Source: Taxillus chinensis
Lineage: Eukaryota > Streptophyta > Magnoliopsida > Santalales > Loranthaceae
DNA: 64,000 nt
Direction: 5' to 3'
NCBI GenBank assembly: GCA_023512835.1
Contig: CM042084.1
Location: forward strand, 46,795,609-46,859,608
The notes beneath the pieces are model-generated. The model did not search any database. It was not told the origin of the DNA and saw only the letters and a program-made list of their open reading frames with translations. The position numbers and the translations under genes were made by a program. This document shows positions 14,155 to 27,000 of the stretch, one piece after another. Every line of letters begins with the position of its first letter. The first letter of the stretch is position 1.

Positions 14155-14713
14155 CATAGAATTACTATCATTATAAAATTTAATTATAATTAGTATGTAA
14201 CATATATTCATAGTGCAGTTTTTTAAAATATAACCATAATATATTAACTTAATAATATCAATTTTAAAATCTATACATATGCATTAATTAAATCCTGTTT
14301 GTTGTAGCTATTATACATACAAATATTAGGGAACAATAGTTTTTAATAATGTTCACAATTAACAACGTAAATATATACAATTAGAACATTAATATGTTCG
14401 TGTTGGTTTACTTATATTCACAAAAATATAAAAATCATGTTAGCAAATAATTAACTTTCTTAATGAATAAACATAAAAAAAAAAAGGAAAATGTTGATTT
14501 GTGAGAGTTCATAAATAAATTATGGGTATGAATTTATCTTCTTACACTTGGGTAATCCATAGGAATGGAATGAGAATTCCATCATTTTGTTTTTAAAATA
14601 ATGGTGTAATGTTGGGTTGGGAGGAAAAGAAATCGTGAAGAATTTGTTCGCCTATGCAGTAGACAACCCATTTGCGGCCTCCTCTACCCATCAATTAAGT
14701 CACCTACCACACG

Positions 14714-16232
14714 TCAATTCACCGGAAAAATTAAGGAGCAATTTGAATCTGGGAGTTTTGCTGGCAAACATATCCCTGGAGAAAGTTGGGGACTCAAATC
14801 AAATCTCAGAGCCCCAAGTTTTTGAAACAAATCTAATGAAATCTTTATCAGCCCACGCTGACACAAGCCATTCAACAGTGAGCTGTAGCTTACCACAGAT
14901 GGCTTTATGTTATTACTTTCCATTTCCTCCATTATTATGCTCATACCTTTCTCAAGACCCCCACTCTTGCAGACCCCATCAATCACAATGCTGTAGCTAT
15001 AAACATGTGGTGATACTCTGAAGCTCTTCATTTCTTCAAAAACCATCAAAGCATCATCCACTTTGCCTTGCTGGCAGAAGCCAGAAATAATGGCATTATA
15101 ACAACAACTATTGGTGGGACGGTCTCTAGACCTCAGATCCCTAATATAGTTCAAAGCGAATTCAACAGAACCAGTACTGCAAAGTCCATGAATATATGCA
15201 CTGTATGTTACCACGCTTCGGACCCTGTTATGTTTTTCCATTTCTTCTAATATATTAATTGGTAGCCTCTATAAGATCAGCTTCATCTGGCCCATGAAAC
15301 TTCTTACAGTAAGAGTTGATCATGATGGTGCAGGTATAAACGTTGGGAAGTGGCCCAGATTTCTGCATGTCCTCAAACAGATATTTGAGGAATTCCTGTT
15401 GGTTGGCCTTTGCTTAACACTAGAGCAGAAAATTGCAGGATCTGATACTCAGGTCTATCCTGATTCTCTTTGCCTCCACAAACACGCCAAGTGCATTTTT
15501 GAGCTTTGAATTCCCTGCTAGGACCTTAATTAGCACAGCAAACACCACACTCGATCTCGATCTCTCTGGGAAACTGGCTGAATCCAACAAAGCAACCGAG
15601 AACAAATCACACATATCAAGACTCGACTCATTATAATAGCAAAACATATCTCTAAACAAATTGGAGACTTCCTCTTGCATCCCCCGCCCATTCGAACGTG
15701 TGAACCATAATCCTAAACGAATAAATAGAATGAGATAATCCGTATCTATACACGGCATCCGAGAACCACTTCTCAAAAGCAACCTGCTGATTCAACGTCT
15801 TAAATACCGCCACTGCCAACGGAAACAAAGTATGACTTCCAGGGGCGCAACACGATCTAGTCCCCTGACTTGGGACATTCTCACGGGATGCAAAGGCGTT
15901 CCCATCGTGACAGGAATCGTACCCGTCATGTTCATCCACAAACACCGCAGACCCAGCGTTAATGCAAGCTCTATCCAAGAACCTTCGCCGTGGAAATACC
16001 TTGAATTTGAAGATACCCAAATGCAGGAAACCTGCGGAAACCAAATCGAACGAATGAGTTCTTGAAAATGAGCCGAAACCCATGAAGACCCGCTTCGGCT
16101 ATCAGACGCCCGCGATTCATGCCGTCTTCTATGGTTCAAATAGAACATGGCACCATTGAAGCTCTGAGCCGATAAACATGTTTGTGAGGTCGAGTTCAAA
16201 AGTAAATAGAGAGACAACGAGCGCAACAACAA
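14714..16232 (-). pseudogene. P-class pentatricopeptide repeat (PPR) protein, pseudogene
   Basis: P-class PPR proteins bind organellar RNA through tandem 35-residue helical repeats. The remains of several repeats can be read here on the minus strand, for example 'VVTYSAYIHGLCSTGSV', 'CYNAIISGFCQQGKVDDAL' and 'YSYSIVIDGVCKSGG'. The copy is broken at least four times. One extra G in a five-G run (about 15681-15685) shifts frame after the segment ending in FEWAG. In-frame TAG (15420-15422) and TAA (15414-15416) stops follow 'SCNFLL'. A four-base gain near 15251-15261 splits the codons for 'EATN' and 'ILEEME'. After 'LFQKLGA' (about 14815) the repeat pattern is lost. The N-terminal reading frame also changes near 16083-16130. 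The damage is too extensive for sequencing error alone. A functional parent copy probably lies elsewhere in the genome. Confidence 0.88.
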
Positions 16233-16375
16233 ATGAATATAACGGTCTTAAAACCAGTATACCACAAAAGACATGATTATGGGACAATGTGGGATTATAA
16301 AAACAAATTGAAATGACAAGACAGGGTTTAAAATGAGTTTGATCGTTTATTACACATCGATGTGTTGTTGACATA

Positions 16376-16560
16376 CCTGAATCTTTCGTCTTTGGAATAG
16401 GCCTCCTCCGGCAAGCGGGAGAGGCAGCGTCGTTTTTGAGACTTCCGCTAGCTGCTGCTCCTGCTCCTGCGGTGCCCTTATCCTACCACTCTTTTGGACC
16501 TCGGCCAGCATATCATATGCACATCTCAACTAAAGGAACATGAGCCTCTTTTGGCTCCCT
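16376..16560 (-). other. Candidate 5' exon or leader remnant of the PPR copy
   Basis: This patch is richer in G+C than its surroundings and on the minus strand ends in AAGATTCAG followed by GTATG, a good donor site. It can be read as 'DMLAEVQKSGRIRAPQEQ' and onward to the donor, but I recognise no family. It lies just upstream of the PPR pseudogene and could be its untranslated first exon, which would argue for DNA-level duplication instead of retrocopying. It could equally be unrelated. Confidence 0.3.
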
Positions 16561-16599
16561 CATGTTCATGTATACGACCAACAAATAAATCATCAGGTA

Positions 16600-18018
16600 A
16601 CTAAGAATCTAACCTGAGATCCGAGGTCTCCCAACTAATCTACCCATGGGATGGGGAGCATGTTAAACGTACCCTTGATCATCGTTGTGGTAAACAAAAT
16701 AAAAATGTCTAATTCATAGAATCCTTATATATCTACTTTAAATATCCAGTGAATCTAACGTGTGAAATTGTGTGCTTGTTTATTGTTTTGGTTGTTTTTA
16801 TTTTATTTGTTTTTTTTTTTTGGATTGTTGATTAGCATTTTATATAAATTTCCATTTCATATACAAATATCATTAATACGTATATTATTTTTTTGAAAAA
16901 TTTGCAGGTAAATTGTATAGGAAATTCGTACAAGAATACTTTCTCTGTTGTTGGATTGGTATGAATAATTTTTTTTAAAATAATAATATCAATCCAACAA
17001 TAATGAAGATGTTTCTGCGCGAATTACTTGCACAATTTACATGTATTTTTGCGTGCAAGTACGTTGTTAAGAAATTATATAATATTATATTGAATTCATT
17101 AATTTCATGAATAATATACTTGTACAATTATAATGCTGTGTTAAAATTAATTTGTTCGTAATTGTATTATAATAAAGTTTTATATATGTAACATAAAATT
17201 ATCAGTTTATTATGACATGTTAATTAATATCATCTCATTATAAAATTTATTGAAATATAAGTTTTATTTAGCCCGTCTATTTTTTCTAGAGATTTTATCC
17301 CAGCCTCTACCTTCATGAAATAAGTGCTACTATTAATTAATAACATTCAATTTCTATGATAAAAAAGTTCGCCATGAATAATAAAATATGAATGATAATG
17401 TATAGCCAGACAAAATTAGGAAATTCAATTTTTAGTTCAAAAAATTCACCATGCATAATAAAATACGAATTATAATGTAGATCCCACAAAATTAGAATAA
17501 ACTTCAGAAAATGTAAAGCCATACAATCTTGATGAAGTCATCTCATTGTTTCTAAGTTTATAGTAATTTAGAGTAAAAGTCACCAGTATTGCTCATAAAA
17601 TATTATACTATAACACAATATTTTGGTAATAACTCAATCTTATAAATAAACTTTCTAAAGCAATATTAATGATTCATGCAACCCGACATTAACCATTCAC
17701 TAAACAAATAAAAGCAAACATTAGAATAACAGTCGGTAACTCATTTCAATTAATGAAGTCAAAAAATTTCACATTACTCAGTTAGGTAACTTTATTGCTT
17801 AAATCAATCTTATCTGCTCAACAATAATAACAAGCACACACCATCACCAACAACAGTATATCTCACTTTTTGCTGGCGACAAAAAAAAAAACAACAAAAA
17901 ACAAATTAATGAGAACACTGCACTGGCTGAAAGACGGAAAGGCAGTTTTTCAGTCCCTCAAACCGCCTCTACACATTTGAAACCAAAATCTGTTTCGTCT
18001 GCGGCCTGCGTTTTGAAA
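16600..18018. other. Intergenic DNA between PPR pseudogene and RBR gene
   Basis: AT-rich DNA with no exon recognised. The part nearest 18,018 should contain the 3' untranslated region of the RBR gene. A short A-run lies near 17881-17892. Confidence 0.5.
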
Positions 18019-21000
18019 CTATCCGTCTGTGTGCTGTTTGCAGCCCTTGGGTCCAAAATGACTCATTCCTCGCCGGATAATTTTTTTGCACAAATAACAG
18101 AAATGTATTTGACATGACCAGCAGAAAATGTGATTGTTATTGTCAAGCTGTGAACGTAGCCAAAAACAAAAGTCAACACAAAAATAGGCATGTATCCCAT
18201 CAATGAAATTGGCTTGACCAATAGCATGTACTGCGATTTTGAACAGCAAATTAACATTCAATGTCCAGTACACTTGCGAATAAATAATAATATGATCAAT
18301 CAGCTTTAATTCCAATAATATATATAAAGTCATTTGTAAACATAATATATATTAGATAACCCTTAATAATTACCATCAGCACTGTAATGTGAAAATAATA
18401 AAATTTAGATTATAAAAACTAAATTTGCAACACTTTTACACTTGCCTAAAACATTAGTTCTGTAACTTGCTACAGTCATACCCAAATATCCTATACTTCT
18501 AACCCAAAACAGCCTAGCAACCCAAAAAAAAAAAAACAGCTTTCAAGAGACATAAGACACTGCATTAGTGATACCCAGCTACAAATTCATTGTAAATAAA
18601 ACTTATTTTTAAAACTAGCTTTACAAAATCATAATTAGAGGGGGAAAAAATACCAATATCAAAGTGCCTACTTTTACATTTTGTGGTTTATCTCCCATTT
18701 ACCTAAGTTTTACATGAAACTTAGTTCATTATTTTCCAAAACAACCCCGCCACTGACGCACAGAAAGAGGCACAAATTTTAATTTAGAAACAGCCCCTCA
18801 GAAGTAACTTTGTTAATACAATTCAACCGCAGGACGCAGGATCAGTGCCAACACACCTTCGAATTATATTGGGCGCAATTAGGGCATGAAACACGGCGAT
18901 TGGTAAAATTCTCAGCTAGAAGCCGACCCAATTCTTGACGGCCCACTTCTTGACGGTCCATTTCTTGACGGTCTTCCCATTCTCGAATCATTTCTTGCGT
19001 TATCAGATCACAGGGGCCCTGACTAAAATGAAAACAAGCATTGTTAGTTCCACAGAAAGTAATGGATGCATATCCATAAAATAAATAATTATAAATAAAT
19101 ACATAATAATGATAATAAACAAATAAATAAATAGAGTGCTACAGCATAACCACATAGGATTTACTCTAAGGTCCGAACCATCCCAAACAAACCATATTAT
19201 ACGGCTTGGGAGACTGATCGACTACAAAAACAATTATGAAATGGTCAGCAAAATGTATGACACAGAGGCCATGGATTGAGACCAGATATGTAGAACACTG
19301 GAACTCTGACAAAACCTAATATGCTGTGCTGTACACACAATTTGAGCATATGGAGTTGATCATGAGGAAAACCTGAAGTGATCGTATCCACGTATAGCCT
19401 GGCCACAGCGGTAGCAGAAGAACTGGCCACAGTTACTGCATACCATCTTGTTGCAACCCATGGTACGGGATATAGCAATCTTACACGACGGGCATTGCCT
19501 CGAAGTTTTAAGAATTTCCTTCACGCTTATAATGTAATTTATCGCGTCAAGTTCTTTCCGTTTTTGTTCATCTTTCAATAGCGGAGAATTCTGGCGTTCC
19601 TGTAAGCACAAAAGACTCAGGGTCTACGAAAAATAGGACAGTTTATTTCTATCATAGGTTGAACACACGTGTAAACAAACAAAAGTAAAGCACATAATAA
19701 CATCCATAAATCGCAAATGAGAATACAATTTGGATTTTAAAAAGAAAAAGTAAAATGAAAAAAAGAAGCTCATCAAAATCATTTATCGAAGTGGTGACAT
19801 ACAAATTGTTAGGTATCTAATGATGAGTTCTGGCCTTTCCCCCTTTCTATCTAATTAAAATAAAAGAATTCTCCATAGATCTCTCGATGGAATGCCAATC
19901 TTTCATCTCCTATTTTCAGGCCTGAATTGTGATGTTAAGGAATTGCCGACTAAAATTGAAACATCATACTCATAAAGGATTGGAAGAGCTACAATAAAAA
20001 ATCACAAAAAACTGATATATGATATAATTACCTTTAAAATTTGAAGCCTCAATTCGGGTGTAGTACATTCTTGACCTACATGTCGCCGCTCCCTACAGAG
20101 CGTGCAGAAACTAAAGAAGCACTTTGAACACTGTGCATGCTGATCTGCATCCTCTATGCATACCATCTCACATCGTGGGCAGTGCACAATGTCAGACATC
20201 GACTGAAGTGATTTCTGTAACATCAATGATTCCCACCGTTCAAATTCTTCATCACCGAGCAACGTTTTTAAAAGGCCAGGCGGTATCATGGCTCCACATT
20301 TTGGATTCGGGCATGAAAGCTTGTTCACAGTGCCTTCTTTCACATGCATTTCAGAATAACTCTTCATGCATTTCTGGCAGAAGAGGTGCTGGCAAGGCAG
20401 CTTCACAAACTCCATGCCTGAAATGAAAAAGTAGTTAGATACGTTAGTAAGAAAGATGCAGAACTCCATCGTCATGATTTCTAGGGAATAGTAATAGTAA
20501 ACAGTCTGAACATCCATGCAGATATAGTAACGAAAACTGAACACAGAAAGATGTAAACTGATTATTTCCTGGGCTTTTGGAGATACCATTCAGCACCCCA
20601 TCCCAGCCCACCCCAGAAAGATGTGAAACCTGGAGCAAACAAAGAGGGGGGAACGCGTCTTCCATACAGGTATTATGAATAATCTGGCCTTACGCTCTAT
20701 TACTCAATTGATTAGTGGCCTCAAAAGAGGGTATGATGCCGTTCAAATTGTTTTTCCTCATTAGTACAATTAAAATATGTTACGAAAAAGTATACAGGTT
20801 TTATTTCCGTATTTTGTTGGAATTCGTATTAAATTCTTATATGAAATCAATTATTGTTTGGTAAGAAAGAAAATGTATTTTTAAAAGAATGTTTTAAAAT
20901 TGAGTCTCATAATAAATATATATATATATATAATATTATGGGCCAGGTAATAAAATATAAAAAAAAAAATTGAATGTCCCGTTAAAATTGGGTTTAGATT

Positions 21001-24000
21001 TTTTTTAAATATATATGAAATTTTTGAAAACTAAATTCTAAAATTAAATATTTTTAAATTAATTTGAGATTATTTTTAAAAACAAACGCCGAAACCAACC
21101 ACTGGATTGCACTCGTACCAAACACTGCCTATAATATGCAACCTATCAAAAAGAAATCAAATTTTGATTTGCTTTGATGATTTAAAGCTAAAGGTGGACC
21201 AAGCAAAAGAGTATTTATGTACTTCTGTTACTGTTACTCCCAACAAATAACCTTGAGAGAATACTTTATTACGAAAAAAACTGAAGTTTTAGTCCTTAAG
21301 GAACTTATGCCTCATATTGTGCCAGTTTTAGAAAGAAAACGATTGAGAAATTACCTGTATACTCACTAAAACAGATGATGCAGCTATGCAAGCTTTTGCA
21401 AAAGTCCTCGTGGCATCTTCTTTCATTATAATTCATCAATGCAGGAATATCAACACTAGCAGAAACGCTGGCGGATATTGCACGCCTATCTCCTTTCTTC
21501 CTCACGTTATATGGACCAAGCACTATTTCTTCATCAAATCCAAGAAAAGGTAAGGAAGAACTGTGTAGCCACTCAACCCAAGGGTATAAAATCTCATGCC
21601 CCGATTGCTCTAACCATATTGAATCAAGCATAGAGCAAATGTGAGAGATTCTCACTGTATCTAACCACTGGACAGAGATGGTAAAAAGCGGGGGCAAATG
21701 GCTTGGGTAGGACTTGGGTAATATGCAGGTCAACACAAGTGGTGGGAGATACTGTACTTTGAAAGAATAAGAGAATTCATTAGACACGCTCTTCTTGTCT
21801 TTAAGATCACTGGAAGAATTTAGTTTTGAGGAAATCACAAGTTCAGCAGGAGCTTCGATATGTATATGAATCTACAGGAAAAAGGGAGAGAACTACTGAG
21901 CAGTGGAAGTCTTCAGAAAAAGTTATAAAGTTATTAATTTATTTATTTTTTCCAATACCTGAAAAGTTCTTAGGTCACTCTGTCTGTCAAGGTCAAAGGT
22001 ATTATCCCCATAGATAGCCTTTAACGCAAGCAACTGCAAATCAGAAGTTCATTGGTGAGATGAAGATAATTGAAGGGAGGGATTTTAAGTAAAATAACAA
22101 AGTTATCACCACACATTCTTCTTGCTTTCACACAAGTATGGATTTTCTGAGTTTTACTGCACAAAAATTCAAGGTAAATTCGGTTCATGAAGTATAAAGA
22201 GAATGTCAGCTTCCCAAACCTAAACAGTTGTTGGAATAATAGAAAAATGGAAGGAGAACTTGACACGTGAAGACACTTTTTTTAGGATTTATTTGCACCA
22301 TAGTGTTATTAATAGTCACTTACAACAAAGCATAATGAAAATATGATTAAACAATTAAGAATATGTTGTATTATTGTAAATGAAAATGCAAAAAAAATCA
22401 TAACCTTTCAATAAACTATAATTAAGATTCCACTCTTTAGAAAAGACAACTTCTCAAAAAATACAATTCTTCAAGGAGACACCTTTTCGAAATACAGTTG
22501 TAATTTTAAAATTTTAACTGTAAGATAACTATTTTTTATTTTATTTTTCAAATAAATAAATAAATTTGGAAATTTGACTCTTTCTGTCCATAAGTGTGTA
22601 AAGTGCTAAATGTGCTTAATTTACACATTCATACCTTGCACATAGGTATTTGAAGCACTAACTCTCATATTTTCCTTGTGTACACTTAACCAAAGAAATC
22701 AACTTATAAAGCACTTCCTTGTTTTTCTTGTGGGACATGAAGTAATCAAGATTGTTTTATAAATAAACTTCCAACAATCTCTCACTTGGTTTATAAAACA
22801 AAAAACATAAAATTTATTAAAAAGATATACAACCAACATCTTATTGAGTTAAATATGCACACACATAGGTATCTTTCAAGTTAAACCTTTATTTAGTACA
22901 AGTACATCAAGATCCTATCAAAGTAATAAGTAGCATTGTTTTTAAACTTGTACTTTTAAATGACAATACGGAGGTATCACACATTTATTAAACTCTTATT
23001 TTAGCTAAAGTTTTATATTACTTAGCATTATTATGGCCTTGTGCTTGATCATATATCATCAACTCTCTAGAAAAGCAACCCTAATTTCATAAGAAGTAGA
23101 AAAGCAACCCTAACTTTCATAAGATGTGGCACCACTTCTAAGTTTTATTTTCGAATAAAAGTTATATGAGCCATTGGAGTATAAATATCAAAATAATCTA
23201 TTTTTTCCTTTTGTTTGTATCCCTTGACAACCATTCGAGCCTTAAAAGCTTGTATAGAACCATCAAAATTATATTTTCTTCTAAAGACCCACTTAAACCC
23301 AATAGGCTTGGATCCTTTTGGAAAATCAACTATCACACAATCATTATTAGACATAATTGAGCCCCTTTCATCATTTACTATTTCTTTCCAAAGCATCTAT
23401 AGAAGACATAGCTTCATTAAAACTATTTCTTTCCAAAGCATCTATATTTATCACATTATTCTTTTTGTCCCCTCCAATGATATGGACAATAATAATAAAA
23501 TCTAAGGACCAAAGTCTTACGATTTTCTAGGTCTAGTACTTCTTGCTTCATATGTGTCTATCATTAGTTTCTTTTCCTTGAGAATCTAGTTAAGTTTTTA
23601 TAGGTATTAAATTATTTTCAATAATTTGAAAATTTACTTACATTTTATTCTAAGTCAAGCAGCCTATAAGCTTTACTATTTCAGCATATCCAAGGGAAAC
23701 ACTTTTGAAGGCTTTTGGTCCAAGTTTAACTCTCTTGGGATCCGAAACTCGATAATAATATCAAATGCTCCCACATTTTAAAATATGACAAGTTTGGCTT
23801 TCTACCCTTCTATATTTTATAAGGAATTTTTCCATTTCTCTATAAGGATATTTTGTTATGAGGATTTTTCCATTTCTCTATAAGGATATTGTTTCTCCAA
23901 AGATTAATGGGTAGCTTTGATTTTGAAAGCATACAATTAATCATCTCACTAAGGAACCAATTTTTCCTCTCATCCACACCATTCAGTTGTGGAGTATATG

Positions 24001-27000
24001 GGGCCGACACTTGATATGAAATATTCCATGTTCTTCACAAAATGGAGAAAACTCATTCAAGAAATATTTTCTGCTTTTATTGGATCGTGAAACCTTAACA
24101 TGGTAAAGTCTTCATCTCTTGTTCTCATTAGATATACATATAGGTATCTACTACTATCATACAATAAAATACCTCCTACTCCCCTAGTTAACATATCATT
24201 AAATACACATATATCACTATGTGCCAAATCTAATAAATTTGAATTTCTGTTTTTTGAAGGAAAAGTTTTCTTAGTAAATTTAGACTTTGCACAGATTTAA
24301 CATTTATCAATTTCACCACTGAAAATTATCAACTCTAATTTTCTTAGATTCTTTAAAAAATGGACATTTATATGTGCTAGTCTACTATGCTATAAAGATA
24401 ACTGAAGATGTGATATTATTATTAAGGCTTAGTAGATACATGCCATCGTTGGAATAGCCCTTCCTAGTAAACTGGTCATTCTTTGACAAGATAACATTAT
24501 CAAATTCAAATAAAACCCGAAATTCCCTCTTACATAGCAAGTCAATAGAAACTAGGTTCTTCCTAATTTCGGGTATATAGAACACGATAAAAAGCAATAT
24601 TTTCTTTCCAGAAGTGATGTCCATTTCCAATGCACCTCTTCCAGCAACCTTTGTAAGATCATTATTTCCTACCAGAACCTCTTGACCATTTGAATCATCA
24701 AGCATCTCAAACTGCTTGAATAAATGTCTATCCTTGCACATATTACACCAAAATCTAACCACCATCTAGACTAGGCAGTAGTAGAATTAATTTCAAAGAT
24801 CATAGCCATAAAACAGCAACTTCAGAGATTTTCATGCTTGATAGCAGGGTTGTAATCATGGCTACAAAATTTTCTTCAACTATGTTAGCATCTGGTTTAA
24901 CGGGTGGGATGTTCTTGTCCTTAAACGCACTCTTGCGATTGAAACAGTCCTTCGCAAGATGCCTTCTTTGCCACAAGCAAAGCAACTACCCTTTTGTTTC
25001 TTTCGTTACCTCTTGAATTTGTGCCCACTCTTCACTTTAATATTCTAACAGAATTTTCTCTTCTTTTCAACGGCATTAACCTGGGAGTCATATTGAAAAG
25101 AATTATCACGTAAATGTGACTCTTCCTCAATACAAAAATGTTTCTGTATTTGCTACAGGGAGAAGTCCTCTGACTTATGGATTAGTCTTTATCTATAATC
25201 ATTCCAAGTTTGAGGGAAACTCGCAATAATAGCCCCAAATTGAAAAGCCTCAGGAACTTCAGTTTTGAGAGCATGAATTTTATTGACAAGAACTAACAGT
25301 TCATAGACCTGTTCCAACAATGGTCTAGCATCAACGAACTTGAACTCAAAATATTTTGCTATCAGATATTTATCAGCAACTTGCTCCTCTGCTTTGTACT
25401 AGAATTCCAGTCCAGTGCATTTCAGATTTCTCTTGTTGAATTCATCTTCATGGACAGAGCATACAATCTGTCAGACTGTGCTCAGGATGTATCCTCAGCA
25501 CAACAATTCATCCTCCTCATTTCTTCTTTTCCTTGCTGACTCCCTCTATTTCAGCCACAACTTGTCCTTCCTCCATAGTTACATCTCTAATAGGCAACAA
25601 GTTAGGATCCAAAAAGTAGGATATTTTTAGAAAAGTTAGAGCACTAGCCACATATTTTCTATAGGAGTTTATTTTCTTTTATTTAAGAAAAAAAAGTAAA
25701 ATGCTCATAAAATCATCCCTTCAATAAAAATCTTATATTTAACCTTATTAAGTTTGTATAATGTTTTTCAATATATTAAGAAATACTGTTTATTACCTAT
25801 GAATATTAAATTATAAAAAGTAACCATATAAGTTAGTTAAAAAGTGATAATTGAAAGATAAAAAAAGAAAGAAAAACAAATAATGAAAGTAAAAGTAAAA
25901 AAAAATATTTTAATGATATAAAAAATGATTAAAGAAATCTATTATGATGTTTATTTATATAAATAATAAAAAAAATTTAAATTCTTAAATGTAGGGACAA
26001 CAATTAAGAAGTTGCTGCTAGTACTCTTAGTAGCGGGGGCATCATCTTGTCCCTCTAGCGACAATAGGTGTTCTTATCGAACTGATCAAGTTTCACCACG
26101 TCTTGATTGATGAGTTTTATTGTCTCCAGCTCCATTGTTATGCAAAATAAATCCTTAAAATTCTTGGAATAATAGAACAATAAAACGAAACTTTGAGGTG
26201 TGAAGACACTTCCTTTAAGGATTTATTTGAACCACAAAGTTACTAATTGTCTGCAATTAACCTAAGCCTAATGAGAACTCTAGATAGCAATTCTAGGGTT
26301 AGGGTTTCTCTGGATTCTCTCTACAAAACAATAAAGGATATGGTTGTATTGTTGTAAACGAAAATGTAGAAAAATTAAATTAAATTTATGATAAAACATT
26401 TAACATTCATAAGAACAATTGCAACCTTTCAATCAATGTGAATCGATCAGTCACAACCTTTTGTAAACGAAAATGCAGAAAAATTACATTAAATTTATGA
26501 TTAAACATTTGACATTTATAAGAACAATTGCAACCTTCTATGAATCAGTGACAACCTTTCATAAAACACATGGATTTAGAAAAAAAACAAAACAAAAAAA
26601 AACACAGCAAGCAAACCTTTTTGAAATACTGAACTGTATGAAATCTGCCTCTTCACCATCGCACGCCTATATTTAAAGCACTAACTCCCGTGTTTTTCTT
26701 TTGTACACTTACTAAAGAGATGAAACTATAAAACACTGTCTTCTTTTCTCTTTGTTCAATGTGGAACATAGTTACCGAGTTTGTTTTATAAACAAACTTC
26801 CAACAGTTCTAGAAACAAATTAAGCATGTATGCATGAATCTAGGAAGCATGTACCTTTATTATCATATATAATTGAATCGAATCAATTGGCACTTAATAC
26901 TTAACTCGAAACCCACTCCATACCAAAAATAAAAATTTAAAAATAACACAATATCTTATTTAACTATATTATGGTATGTCTAATATGGTTATGCTTTTAT

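Larger units (their letters stand above)
9750..14700. other. Long gene-free stretch with microsatellites
   Basis: About 5 kb of mostly AT-rich DNA. It contains an (AC)n tract near 10150-10168, a (TA)24 tract at 11059-11106, a short direct repeat near 11699-11754 and a (TA)n tract near 14122-14151. A mixed-composition patch at about 11,000-11,600 has GA-rich leader-like sequence, but no exon could be supported. Confidence 0.5.
22229..26805 (-). mobile_element. Degraded Ty1/copia LTR retrotransposon in RBR intron 1
   Basis: A 4.6-kb element on the minus strand. Its 3' LTR is at 22229-22776 and its 5' LTR at about 26162-26805; termini are of the TGTTGGAA...TTCCAACA type, slightly decayed in the 5' LTR. 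Next to the 3' LTR the minus strand reads GTGAGAGAT, a polypurine tract. In element order I can read a Gag start ('VVKLDQFD', about 26.1 kb), a zinc knuckle remnant (about 24.98 kb, '[12 protein letters not shown]'), protease/pre-integrase ('[13 protein letters not shown]', '[14 protein letters not shown]', about 24.4-24.77 kb), integrase ('[11 protein letters not shown]', about 24.05 kb) and the start of reverse transcriptase ('[20 protein letters not shown]', 23.15-23.4 kb). The rest of reverse transcriptase and RNase H is missing, and many stops and frameshifts are present. No primer-binding site was recognised. An old, non-autonomous copy. Confidence 0.88.

Noticed and set aside
14617..15021. 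Plus-strand open frame of 134 codons
   Set aside because: It is antisense to the PPR pseudogene, whose repeat pattern on the minus strand is clear.
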